Source of the DNA: Atopsyche davidsoni
Taxonomy: Eukaryota > Arthropoda > Insecta > Trichoptera > Hydrobiosidae
Assembly (NCBI GenBank): GCA_022113835.1
Contig: JAILWY010000025.1
Location: 7,270,501 to 7,334,500 of the forward strand
Direction: 5' to 3'
DNA: 64,000 bases
Positions 37,941-48,075 of the stretch are shown here, piece by piece (position 1 is the first letter of the stretch; the number at the start of each line of letters is the position of its first letter). Under the pieces are notes generated by a model. The model saw only the letters and a list, made by a program, of their open reading frames with translations. It made no database searches and had not been told where the DNA came from. The translations under genes and the position numbers were made by a program.

Positions 37941-40900
37941 TTGTGTAGTTTTAAAACAAGTTGTTTGTTTCCGTCAGTGTTGGTCGAGGTAGGGTGCAAG
38001 CGTCGGGCGACCGGCTCGCTCGCCGTAGAGAGGGACGGCGCTATAGGGCGAGGTGCGAGTGCGAGCGAGACAGAGTATCTGGGTCAGCTGTTTTCTCCCG
38101 AGACCGCCGGGCAACTCGTGTTCCTAATCCACAAGTAGGTGTGCTTGCTTAGTAATTATACAGGAATTTATGGGCTGCGACGGGCGTTTTTCGAAAAAAT
38201 GCGAATTTTTAAATACGCACTAATGTAATAATGCTGCCTGCACGCGTTGCGACGCGACTGACAATGAAATCGCAACCTTTGATTGTCAACACTTGTGTAG
38301 ACGCTTATGGGTCTAAGTCCCGTACTCGAGTTTTTTTGATCATTCTCTGGTCATCAATTCATTCAATCAAAAAAATTTAAATGCAAAAAGTTACATAAAT
38401 CCCTTCTTTCTAACAAAATATATTTTTATTTCTTGTAAATTTATTTTTGATATGATAAATATGTGTTTTTCCGATTGAAGTGTAGGAATTTGGAGATTCG
38501 TCATGTCCCTGCTCTAAGAGTCCTAAACATTTAATAGTCTTTTTTTTCAATTGGAATTAAAAGATTGAATATAAACCTTGTGCGATTTATTATTTTAAAT
38601 ATTAAAAAAAAAAAAATCTTTAACAAACTTTGGTTTTGAAAAGTCGTCATTTTATCAAATTTTCAACATCTTCAAGGTTTTATTTTACCCTGAAAATGGA
38701 AGTAAATTAAATAATAAAAAATAGGTAAATATAATTTATAGTTTTTTCAATACTCTATAAAAAAAATTACAGTTAAATTAATTAAATAACACGATTTCGC
38801 CAGGTAAAACGGTCGATGGACACCAAGCAAGGTTAGGCAGCAAGACCCTTAAAAGTAATAAAAAAATAAAAATTATTTCTTGAATTACATATAAAGATAA
38901 ATGGATAAATTTTTGCCACCAAATAATATTTTATTCTTGTATATATAATGATTTGTGTATAAAAAAATATTATATTTATGTTTAATTTTATTTCAAGACA
39001 ATGAATAGAGATTGTTTTAAAGATCCGTCCAATGAATATACTTTTAATTGTTTTTTTCGTGTACGTAATAGACGTTGAAATAATACTGCCTAACTGCCAA
39101 AGAAATGAATGAAAATGTATTTATAATTATGAATAAACATAGTCTGATATTTACTTCTTATATTGATAATAGTACAAAAAATATTATTACAATAATTTAA
39201 TTGATTTTATCAATTTGAATGAATATGTAAAAAATACCTTTTAGCTTTAAATTAAAAAAATATATAAATGTCCTAAAGAGTCAAGTGCGTTCAATATATT
39301 TTTATATATATTAATATATATTAATACGAAGTATAACATAAATAAAAATGCCTTTCGGAGAATTTAAAAAAAATAGTATTAAAAAAATAGTAAAATAAGC
39401 TTGAATGAAAAACTTTATGTTGAAATATATAAATAAAATAGCAATCTGATAAAAATGAATATTCATTTTATTTTGACGTCATTGCATGTAAAACTGTGTT
39501 GTTAAATAACTCAGTTCTGAATGTTGATTTATTCAAATTTGTTATTATAATGTAACAAAAAAAAAATCTAGTATGTTAAGTGTTTAGATTTTATATTTCT
39601 AAAATCAACCAATAAAAATGAATATTTTTAGCACGTGTTAAATATAATATATTTTTTGTACAATAAGTTTTCACTCCCTTTTTACAAACCATCAATTTTG
39701 AAGATCAGCTATGTATATTTTTATATAAATACAGTTGTATTATTAATATACGCGATTGTATATTTTGGGATGTTCAAAGAACGTTGAACATATTATTATT
39801 TATTGTATTATTAATCAACATAATTAAATATTTTGATTAAGTATATACTTTGGTAAATACACAAATTGTATTTTGATTTAAATATAAAGTGTAAAGTATA
39901 AATACATAAGGATATAGAAAAGCATCTGAATGTGTTGGTGAGAAGGTTGAATGAGAATGTGTGGGTTGAGAAAGTTCTGTCTGTGTGCGCTTGTATTAGT
40001 GTGGGAAAAAAAATCACGCCGTCTGAGTTTCGTTGCAGCGGCAAGCGGTCAAAATATTATCAAAATATAATATTTAATTAATAAAAGCAGCGTTTGTTTA
40101 ACGTAAAAACCAATATTGTTAAATCAAACACTGAAATATTTACAATTTTTTTTCCAAATTGATTAAACGATTAGTTTGACACTTCATAAAGTATAGGAAA
40201 TAAATTACAATTCAATTCAACATATTTTTCAGACTGAAAGACAAGAGCACTTGCAAAAAAATGCGACTGTAAGCTTTTTTTTAGTTTGTCTATTCTTTTT
40301 GTTGCTTATTATAAATAAAACCAGTCTATCACGAATAAATTTTAAAAATATATACATATTAAAAATAAAAATTAATATGTACATTTTATTACTCACATGC
40401 TATTTCACTCATTGAATTGGTATTATTAATACTGGCGGCGTGTTTAACGAATAAATAAATGATTGAGGTTGGCGAAACCGGTCACCAATAAAAATTAACA
40501 CGTGGAAAAATCACTCAAATATTTTAAGAAATTCAATATTTTTGACAGAGAGTACTTGGTGGAATTCCATTTTAATATTTTTGAGTAAAATACTTGAGTG
40601 ATTTTCCACATGTTCGTTTTAATTTGTGACCGGTTTCGCCAACCTTTCACGTTGGCATTATCAAACAAACCAGAGTCCTCTTTTACTCAAAAATATTAAA
40701 GTATTTTATTTAAAATATTAAAATGAATTTGCACCGTGTACTCAAAAATATTTATTACGTAGATAAATATTTGTTTAATATTTGAATCAGCCGCTGGATG
40801 AAGGCCCAGACGCGCGTCCCAGAATCCGGCGCGAGCGACGACTTTCTACGCGCATTCCGACTTTCTTCTCAACCTGCGAGCTCCGGGAGAAGCAGAGCCT

Positions 40901-43403
40901 CCGCGGCCTCCAAGCCAGCCACTTAAAACAAGCCACTTCCGGTGCCCCGCGCCACTCGCGAGACGCCCGCCGCCTCGCCATCTTGCCTTCCCACCATCCC
41001 ATCCTACCATCTTACCCATCGTTTCACATCTTATGCTAAATTTACAAACGATAAAACTTGATGCCAGCCTTATTTAAGGCTTGAAAAATTTTCAGGGTTA
41101 AATATATTTTTTCTGTATATTACTATGACACCTAATCTGAAAATGCCTGTGCAAACAAATTTATGATAAAAAAATATCAATGTGTGTGTTGTAACTGCGA
41201 ATACTTGAGTTTCATACAAATAGTTATATTTATAAAATTTGTATTAAATCGTTTCCGCTTCGACATGAAAAATATAAAAATAATCTTTTGTTTGTAGGTT
41301 AATATTTATTTTGTTGATAGAATATGCAGAATAAATAAACTACAAAAAATTTGTATAAAATCGATTTCGCTTCGACACGAAAAGAATAGAAATATTTTTT
41401 TGTTTGTTGGTTAATATTTATTTTATTTATTTTATTAATAGGCGCATATGTTCTCTGCTCATTTTTATGAACCAATGCTTATTTTGTCTAAGAATAAAGT
41501 ATATATGAAAACCATGAAGCTCTTACAATCCCACCAACAATCAATTAAGTATACTCATGTAATTAATTTAACATACATACTCTATTAATCATATGAAAAA
41601 ATGTCGAATTTTAAAAATGCATTTTTCTTAGTAAAGTTGTAATAAATATATAAAGCACGGTTCTCTTTGTCAATTGAACTACTGCGCCACGTTACTAAGC
41701 GAGAAGTTGATTCGGTATACGTAAGTGTTGAATAAATGTATGAATTGTGGAAACAGAATAAAGCTGTAAAGGTTACAAACAAATATTTTATAATACTTGT
41801 TATACATTTTTATGTGTTGTAAGACATAATTTTTTTTTAATATATCAGAAACTTGATTAAAACTATTAGCTTTTGTGAAAATACCATTTTATAATCGTAT
41901 TATTAAATTATAAAAAAATATTTTTTAAATGTGTTTTAAAATAATAAAAAAAACACATTCATTTCGGTTTAGTCAAACAATTTAAAATGCAAAGTATTAA
42001 AAGATAAAGATAAACTGCGTTGAATGAAATGAATATTTATATCGATTCATAATATTATAATACATTCAGGATGTTAGTGAATAATTTATATACTGTTATA
42101 ATCAAAATCGACATTGATTCATCGTGAAATATATTTAATCAAAATATTAGTTGAATTATTTTTAGTTCATAGGTTTAACTTGTAGATATTTAGAGCACAA
42201 TCTGCAGTTAATATTTTAGTGCGCATTGTTTGATCTGTAGCGAAGAAACTTCCGGAAGGCGAAGTAAAATGAACGATTTTCCACAGATGGCGGACCTGTG
42301 ATGTATTTTAGCAAAAACTGATGGTGATAATGATAATTTCATCACTTCGATAAATATTTTATTGGATTAATAAAATATTATACGTTTAAAGAGCGTATAT
42401 TTAAAAATAAAGCAATAACTTCACTTTTGGGTAACTTTAAAAAAATAGTTTTGATTCAAATCAAAATAATATTTGTGGCTCTAAATTATCATTTATCTTA
42501 TAAATTATCGACGTCAATAGTTAAATTAAAATTATTTTGTGAATATAACCACTAAATAAGCACAATACGATTTAATATTAAAATAAAAAATCTTTAGTGT
42601 TATTTAAACTTGTTTTATTTGTTGCTGCTACTTTAATATACTTAAAAATGAAGAAAATAGCTTCAAACGCCATAAAAAAAATTCTCAAAACATTTTACAG
42701 AAATAAAGCTTGTAAAATTTCATCCTTAATTCTTTCAGGGTGTTAGAGGCAAAAATATTGATCTTATAACTTTATTTTACATATAAGATAGTTAAACCTT
42801 AAAGAATATTTTTTTAAGCATAGTAAAAATATTTATTATAATTGTATATTTTAATGATAACATTTATTTTATCATGTATACAATTTTAAAGTAAAGATTT
42901 AATAATAATTAAGAACATCGCCACTCAATCAAGATTAATGGACTGCAATAAGGAAGCAAAATAATTTTATAATGTATTTTCAACATCGATGTTTATGTTA
43001 AGTTAAGTAATCACGCAAATGAGGCTTTACTTATTAAATAAATTAAATATTAGTTACTTATAAATAATAAAATGTATTTACCTGCTTCAAATCCGCGCTC
43101 AGTAGGCTCGTCTTGGTCTGAAAACAAAATGTCATGGTTCCCCATGAACCTCAGCATCCTCTCAAAAAGCGATTCATCCCCTCTGCCCACATTGACCGGT
43201 TCATTCTCCACGGTTCTGATGATGTCCAGCCCTCCGATAAGTGGGATCCTCTCCTCACTATCGATTCTATCTATAATCGAAGACAATTTTTGATCCACAC
43301 ATTTCTCGTTTCGCGCACAGTCTTTTTCGACATCCAAATCCGAACAGTTCACGAAGCTACACGTTACAGCAAGGAATACCAGGAATTTGCGTATATTCAT
43401 CAT
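30838..43403 (-). CDS. Osiris family protein, Osi8 by position (3 exons, 237 aa)
   Basis: Exons 43403-43082, 33299-33147 and 31076-30838 join in phases 1 and 1 with GT/AG introns of 9782 and 2070 bp. The 237-residue product starts MMNIRKFLVFLAVTCSFVNC, a signal peptide. It has the two-cysteine region (DCARNEKCVD), then IPLIGGLDIIRTVEN and FERMLRFMGNHD, matching the family's conserved segments. Exon 2 encodes a basic patch (RSSRLKK) and a Leu/Ile hydrophobic DUF1676 segment (LLLPLLLVLKLKMAIVLP). The tail is Tyr/Gln/Pro-rich and lacks both the YEVV-type motif and a clear AQxLAY end, so the C-terminus is divergent. The gene lies between probable Osi7 and Osi9 in the same orientation, which is why I suggest Osi8. 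That name rests on order, not on a diagnostic motif. As a secreted or endomembrane Osiris protein it probably acts in cuticle-forming epithelia. Confidence 0.85.
33147..33299 (-). CDS. Osi8-like exon 2
   Basis: Acceptor TTTTTCAG|AAGCCC and donor ATATCAG|GTAATAAC. It encodes Glu-Ala-Arg-Ser-Ser-Arg-Leu-Lys-Lys and the hydrophobic DUF1676 segment (50 residues, phase 1 at both ends). Codon-like GC content sets it off from the flanks. Confidence 0.85.
33700..33862. promoter_or_regulatory. island with CTCF-like and YY1/Pho-like cores in Osi8 intron 1
   Basis: CACAGATGGCGGA (33752-33764) carries the AGATGGCG core of CTCF-type sites. GGCGGCCATTT (33837-33847) and CGGCCATTTG (33851-33860) are YY1/Pho-like. 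It lies about 450 bases upstream of exon 2. Confidence 0.35.
34650..34815. promoter_or_regulatory. candidate regulatory island in Osi8 intron 1
   Basis: GC-richer block with CGGAATGTGGG (TEAD/Scalloped-like GGAATG) and GGAAGTAATTTA (34767-34778), an exact 12-base match to the island at 26006. No coding pattern. Confidence 0.35.
35650..35835 (+). repeat. SINE-like repeat S, copy 4
   Basis: Contains CACTGAGCATATACTCAG, CATGGTTTTCTAAGGGGG, GTGTAGTGGGTTCCCGGG and the TTTAGATCTGATACTCC end. It stops about 50 bases before the left TTAA of the piggyBac-like element. Confidence 0.65.
36540..36880. other. CpG-rich block 1 inside the piggyBac-like element
   Basis: The most CpG-dense stretch of the window, with GGCCGCCATTG and AACATGGCGGC. 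A plus-strand open frame (36579-37016) runs through it but ends in AT-rich sequence and resembles nothing I know. It could be captured host promoter or 5' UTR DNA. Confidence 0.4.
37081..37150 (+). repeat. hairpin element H fragment inside the piggyBac-like element
   Basis: A decayed piece with GATGACCGGTTTTGCCAACC and the TCAAGTATATAGTC arm. Its presence shows the piggyBac-like copy has been invaded by other repeats. Confidence 0.55.
37225..37350 (-). repeat. SINE-like repeat S, copy 5
   Basis: Reverse-strand partial copy with ATAAAACTGCGGTG, GGGACCCACTGCATTATC and AAGAAAACCATGAACAC. It is nested within the piggyBac-like element. Confidence 0.6.
37533..37760 (+). pseudogene. piggyBac transposase N-terminal remnant
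   Basis: An open frame of 75 codons has an acidic start (SSDSEQSDNEEVEWSEND) followed by IIEQFLGQSGVVV and VLQLFIGNDLFDYTQIKEC. This layout matches the N-terminus of piggyBac/PGBD transposases, where an acidic region precedes an F-G-x-x-G segment and an 'L-F-x-x-x-L-x-x-x-I' helix. An in-frame TAG stands directly upstream, preceded by GTTTAG, so the frame may have been a second exon. It stops at TAG before any catalytic aspartate of the DDD core. It is a truncated fragment. Confidence 0.6.
37875..37938. repeat. (TA)n microsatellite, 64 bp
   Basis: A pure run of 32 TA units between the transposase remnant and a CpG-rich block of the piggyBac-like element. It is likely to be highly variable in length. 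Confidence 0.98.
37950..38115. other. CpG-rich block 2 inside the piggyBac-like element
   Basis: Directly follows the TA microsatellite. Rich in CGAG, GCGAG and CGGGC. Two overlapping plus-strand frames cross it with no recognisable pattern. Confidence 0.35.
40465..40750 (+). repeat. hairpin element H, copies 4 and 5 (nested)
   Basis: A truncated reverse copy (about 40465-40530) abuts a complete forward copy (about 40531-40750) at the same AAATTCAATATTTTTGACAG end. They lie in intron 1 of the Osi8-like gene, directly beside a CpG-rich block. Confidence 0.75.
40785..41035. other. CpG-rich block beside hairpin elements in Osi8 intron 1
   Basis: About 250 bases of CpG-rich DNA (ACGCGCGTCCC, CGGCGCGAGCG) ending in a C-rich CCATCC/ACCATC run. 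Open frames exist on both strands, which is expected from the composition. No family is recognised. Confidence 0.35.
41235..41433 (+). repeat. 112 bp tandem duplication
   Basis: Two diverged copies are offset by 112 bases. Each has AAATTTGTATNAAATCG, CGCTTCGACA(T/C)GAAAA, TTTTGTTTGT and GGTTAATATTTATTTT in order. It lies in the Osi8-like intron 1. Confidence 0.65.
42282..42294 (+). promoter_or_regulatory. CTCF-like core, second copy of CACAGATGGCGGA
   Basis: An exact 13-base match to 33752-33764. It lies 0.8 kb inside intron 1 from exon 1 of the Osi8-like gene, so the two copies sit near opposite ends of the same intron. Confidence 0.3.
43082..43403 (-). CDS. Osi8-like exon 1
   Basis: This exon encodes the signal peptide, the two-cysteine region and the N-terminal half (107 residues plus one base). 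It ends GAAGCAG|GTAAATAC. Two ATGs are adjacent (43403 and 43400); either gives the same signal peptide bar one Met. An acceptor-like TTTTCAG at 43120-43118 inside the exon has no fitting donor. Confidence 0.87.
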
Positions 43404-43499
43404 GTTTATTTCACTTAATTATGGATAATTACTAGTGGTTACTTGATGTATTGTCTCTCTAAGACCTGGTTGACAATGAAGTGGACTCTTGTCACTGCT

Positions 43500-43509
43500 T
43501 TTTATTTAA
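43500..43509 (-). promoter_or_regulatory. TATA-like box of the Osi8-like gene
   Basis: TTAAATAAAA on the minus strand lies about 100 bases upstream of the ATG. An initiator-like TTCATTG follows some 30 bases downstream. The distance matches the Osi7 and Osi9 promoters, but the box is a weaker TATA variant. Confidence 0.5.
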
Positions 43510-45389
43510 CCGAAGCGAATGAGTACAAGAGTGGACTATCTGAAATCGCAGTGTTAATAATGCATGCGGTGTACACGGAGGAACGTTTTTGTGTTAGGGT
43601 GTGTGGGGAATTCGTTATCGTACGTGGTCTTCGTTGCGTGAATTGGATGTGTACAGGCACTTCTTAAAAAAACTATTCATAAAAAAGAAGAAAAATAGAA
43701 GAAAAAATAAATACTTTCATCTATAATTAGCTACGAACAGCTAAGATTCTATTTTCCATTGGAGACTCAATCGCTAGAGCAGACTAAAAACCTGCACTGA
43801 CTAATTTCACAAATTTTATTAAAAGATGTTGAGTGTTATCCAAACTGGTTTTAATTTGAATCCTACAGTTTCGATACCATTTCAAAATTTTTCAACAATC
43901 AATAAAAATATATATTTATAATACAAAAGTGTTAGTTTTCTTGTGATCTTCCTGTAAGCGTAACTTGCGTTTTATTAATAATTGGGTTATTATAAAAATT
44001 ACTCATTTATTAAACATTATGGAAAACTTGATTTAATGAAGAGTTAATCCAGTGAGAAGGTTATATTAATTTTTATTTATTTTGTAAATTAGCACGTGCC
44101 TACCATTTCCAGGGTTGTCTTAAATATATTGAAATTTTTATGATGAAATAAATAAATATTGGTGGTCTGCGGTCCATTTAATAAATATAAAATTATTATA
44201 CCATAATATCAGGATTTTACAAAGTATAAAAAATATGAAAAAAACTATTTCAGAGTTTGTGTTTTTCTAAATTATTGTAGGTAAAACACTTGAGATGAGA
44301 AATTATAAATATATATTTAGGTAACAATATGTTTTTCATGATAAAAAGACGAGAAGTTCAATTAATGATAAGTAATATTTGATATTTTAAAATTTGCGAT
44401 ATTTTATTAAAATATTTCAACAAATAATTTTTTTATCCTTATTGTTAACGAAGATAATATAACAAATTATCACAAAAACACTAATTAATTACACATTTTA
44501 AGCAAAAGTTTTATTTACAAAATATCAATCTATTCGATAAGTTGTTCTTAGATTATAAAAATGCTATCCACACTTTAATTTAAAAATCCTTTAATTATAA
44601 ATTATAAGAAAAACCGTAAGATATTTCTATAAATTTTTATGAAATCGTTTGTACCAATATGTTACAAGTATTATTATTAAAAAATATTCGCTTATTACTA
44701 AAATAGCTATTTATGAAATAATTACAATTAATCGAAACTTTTTTTAACTGACTTGAAATAAAATTATATTTTAATTCTGATCTTTCTTGTATATCCGCGG
44801 GGCAGCCCTGAAAACGGACACGACAAAGGTAAGAAAGCGTAAGTTTGCTTACAAATTTTAAATTCGTTTCGTGAGCTCTTCACTTTTCACTATACGAACT
44901 GAATGCATTATAAAAAGTTTAATTTAATTGCCCAATTTATATACTATATATATAATAAATATATTATTTATTGTGGGAGATTATACTTTTAAGTTCTTCG
45001 GAACATAAATTTGAATTAAACTTAAAAGTTTATGAGACAATTTATGATATTTAATAAAAATAATGTGAGATAAAGAGATTGTTAAACATTTTCATATTTA
45101 ACAGCGCTTTTGAAAAGTAAAAAAGTTCTTACAACTATATATGAACTTGTATTTTAATATTGGTTTTTTATGTTAAAACGAAACATTGATTTAATAAAAC
45201 AACCTTACAAATTAAGTTATCATCCTTTTACTTGAATATGTTAATAGTGTATATGTGTGATTTTATTTAATTGGAAAAAAAAATTAAAAAAACAGTAGAA
45301 AATATGGAATGATTTAATATAATATACAGTCACAAACTTAATTAAAATTTGTGATAAACCGAACGCAACATAAAACCTACTCAATATTA

Positions 45390-45560
45390 TTGATATTTTT
45401 TTAGTAAAATACTTAAGTGATTTTCCACATGTTCGTTTTTATTTGTGACCGGTTTCGCCAACCTTTCACGTTAGCATTATCTGTTTGATAGTATCTTACT
45501 CAAAAATATTAAAATGAAATTCCACCAAGTACTCTGTGGCAAAAATATTGAATTTCTCAA
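45390..45560 (+). repeat. hairpin element H, copy 6
   Basis: Complete copy with a TAAAATACTTAAGTGATTTTCC arm, the GACCGGTTTCGCCAACC centre and the reversed outer motif CCACCAAGTACTCTGTGGC. It lies upstream of the Osi8-like promoter. Confidence 0.75.
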
Positions 45561-45664
45561 TATTATTTGAATATAAAGAAACGCAGCTTCATCGTACGAA
45601 ATAGTTAAATTTGTGTATTGCAACGATAGGTCTGTTTAAGTAGTTCGTAAGAAATAGCAGCTTA

Positions 45665-46020
45665 AAAGCAGTGTGACCGCGGTGTAGTCTGTCGGATTCT
45701 TCATAGCAGGACCTCAATTAACGGCAGGCGAATTCCATGTCATAAAACCCCATACATCCTCATCGATCAGTATTCAGATTGGTCCGCGCGGCGACAGTGA
45801 CATCGACCCGAGCTCCACATCCTCCGGCGTATGCGGGTCAGTGGCTTGAATACAGAATTATTCAAATTGCGCAGAAAATCTGGCGACTGCTAATGCCCAC
45901 GTCGGATATTCGTGTCACCCTCAGGTGTCAACAGGTGCGTGTCTAAGCGCGCAGGCTTTAGAGGCGAGAAGACGCACACTTGAGATTTACACCTGAAAAC
46001 CTGACGCGATCCTCAATTGC
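45665..46020. promoter_or_regulatory. candidate enhancer island upstream of the Osi8-like gene
   Basis: GC-richer block about 2.2 kb upstream of the promoter. CAGGTG-type E-boxes occur as TCAGGTGT (45921), ACAGGTGC (45931) and reversed ACACCTGA (45989-45996). It also has GGTCCGCGCGGCGACAG and CCTCCGGCGTATGCGG. No open frame. CAGGTG boxes are bound by Snail/Zfh1-type repressors and bHLH activators. Confidence 0.4.
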
Positions 46021-46039
46021 AAAGTATTTTTTTTTCATC

Positions 46040-46150
46040 GAATGACTCTCCTCAGAGTGGGTTGGCGAGCTAATACTCATATTGAACCAGTGTTCAAGGT
46101 TTTCTATGGGAAAAATAGTGTAGTGGGTCCTCGAGCCTTTCTATACCTTC
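46040..46150 (+). repeat. SINE-like repeat S, copy 6 (5' part)
   Basis: Has CTCCTCAGAGTGGGTTGGCGAG, a degraded middle, and GTGTAGTGGGTCCTCGAG. It abuts the right edge of the GC-richer island between the Osi8-like gene and Osi9. Confidence 0.6.
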
Positions 46151-47022
46151 ATATTTATATATATATAAATAAATATATTTTCATCCACAAATAACAAAAT
46201 ACATCTGGAGCCTCAACTTATTGCCTACCAAATACTTTTTTTTACTACGCACCACTAAAGTTCTTTTTGGTGTTTAGCTGCTTCTTCTTCTTTTTGGTAC
46301 CCATACAGTACGAGAATATATATCAAGAAACATGTATTAGTGAAAATTTATACGTACAATGTCTAAAACTATGTCCTGTTTTTTTTTTATTAAATAAAAT
46401 AAATATTACCGCATTAGTATATAACGATAAATATTAACGGATGTTGAAAATCCATCCTGCGCAGTTTGTCAATTTTACTGACTTAACTATGCTATTTTTC
46501 CTGGTATAAACCATATAGCTCTGCGTTATAGTGTCTATTCCAAAAGTCACTATATTTTATAGACCAACTTTTACGATGCAGGATTTTATAATTCAAAGAA
46601 ACTAAAACATTACTTTTTCTCAGATGTTTACAAGGTGTATGATAAAATAAACCTGTTAAGATTTTTCAGATTACATTTTTCAAATTGTCTCGCATACTTA
46701 ACTTGTATGTATTGATTGATAAATGAAACTTTTTGTTAAAAAATCAATAGCTTGAAATATTACCCATATTTGAATATATTCTCAAAATTCAACAAAATGT
46801 TCTCGTAGAGTTTTTAAACTATAGATTTGGTTTCCATTTAATGATTTTTTATGTATTTTCTGCTATTTTGTTTACATGATCAATATATCATGGGTATGAC
46901 ATAAAATATGCCCAAAAACATGATTTGAGATTAGTAATTAAGGAGATATTGTAGGAGGAATATTTGAATAGATGTTGTAGGAAAAATGTACAAATGAAAG
47001 ATATAGAATTTCTTTTATAACA

Positions 47023-47036
47023 TTTATTATTTTATT
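47023..47036 (-). terminator. poly(A) signals of Osi9
   Basis: Two AATAAA hexamers are almost adjacent on the minus strand (47036-47031 and 47028-47023). They would give a 3' UTR of about 840 bases, close to the length inferred for Osi7. A further AATAAA overlaps the stop codon and would be too early unless rarely used. Confidence 0.45.
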
Positions 47037-47871
47037 CAGACATTTTTAATAAATAACAATATTCTAAAACTTATAGCATTATTCGACAGTAAATAATATG
47101 TTAAAAGTCTTTAATATTGCGTTTATATTTAAAAATAATATAATATTATATGATAATGATGAATAGATGATTGAACGAAATAAACTTTGGGATACAAAAA
47201 AACTTAAAATAAAAATGGCACAACGCTTTAAAAAATAAAATTAAAAAATCATAAAATTATATCAAAAGAAAAAAACCATAATACTGGCGCAAAAAATATT
47301 GCAATGCTAAGAAAACTTTGGTCTGAAAAATCTTGGTATAAAAATTAATAAAAATAATAATAAAATTAAATCATAAGAAGTAACAAAGTTGGTTGTATAA
47401 CTTGACTAAAAAATAATATTTTTTCATCTCATCTAAATTGAACATAAAAATTCATCCATAATATACCTTACAAAAGATCGATACACTTTTAATATTTATA
47501 ATGTTTCATCTACACAGCAAGCGCTGCCATCAAAAGTACAATAATATAACAGTTCAATAAATTACACATACAAAAAATATATATACTCGAGCAAAATTGA
47601 AAAACTATAACATTTCATAATAAGTCTTTTAATAAATAAATAAATACTTTAAATAATATATTCGATTTTCGCTTCTATTTTTAGATCAGCTCGAAAACGA
47701 CGGAAGCTGTGTTGCATTTTTCAAAAAATACCCAAAAACTAATTTGAATTTGTAAATTTGAAAATATTTACGCATTTTGATATTTTCTATCGAAGCAGTA
47801 AAACAAGCTTGATTTTTTTATGCTTCATCGTTTCGTTGTTTAAGGGTGGTTGTATTCTTTCAGCGAAGGTT

Positions 47872-48075
47872 TTATTGCTGCTTCTGGGCGGCGTAGGCGA
47901 GATCTTGAGCGTCCTGGGTCTCGTAGGACCTGGCGTATGGATAGGCGGCGGAAGCAGAGCCTCCACCGTTGCTGCTCCAACCGGAACCGGAACCGGCGCC
48001 GCTGGACCATCCGGCATTGCTGCCGCCGGATCCGCTGTTGGACCATCCTGCATTCTGGCTACCACCGTTGCCACC
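47872..48075 (-). CDS. Osi9: Osi9 exon 4 (last)
   Basis: Acceptor TTTTTCAG|GGTGGC. The exon encodes a Gly/Ser/Asn/Trp-rich tail with repeated GWSS, then YPYARSYETQ and AQDLAYAAQKQQ before TAA at 47874-47872. The stop overlaps an AATAAA hexamer (47876-47871). Confidence 0.9.
   Translation of the reverse strand, partial: GGNGGSQNAGWSNSGSGGSNAGWSSGAGSGSGWSSNGGGSASAAYPYARSYETQDAQDLAYAAQKQQ

Larger units (their letters stand above)
35888..38848 (+). mobile_element. piggyBac-like element with long inverted arms, inside the Osi8 intron
   Basis: The element is bounded on both sides by TTAA (35884-35887 and 38849-38852), the target duplication of piggyBac transposons. The ends are inverted copies: GAGTCTTGCTACCTAAC on the left and, reversed, GGGTCTTGCTGCCTAAC on the right. 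The inverted arms run about 434 bases on the left (to about 36321) and about 534 on the right (from about 38315), with indels. Between them lie a transposase N-terminal remnant, a hairpin-element fragment, a SINE-like fragment, a TA microsatellite and two CpG-rich blocks. No full transposase is present, so the copy cannot move by itself. It lies in intron 1 of the Osi8-like gene, antisense to it. Confidence 0.75.

Noticed and set aside
40782..41039. Open frames on both strands in the CpG-rich block
   Set aside because: Both strands are open, as expected from composition; Arg/Ser/Pro-rich with no recognisable pattern.
43118..43120. Acceptor-like TTTTCAG inside exon 1 of the Osi8-like gene
   Set aside because: The frame reads through and encodes family-like sequence; the only nearby donor would make an intron of about 30 bases.
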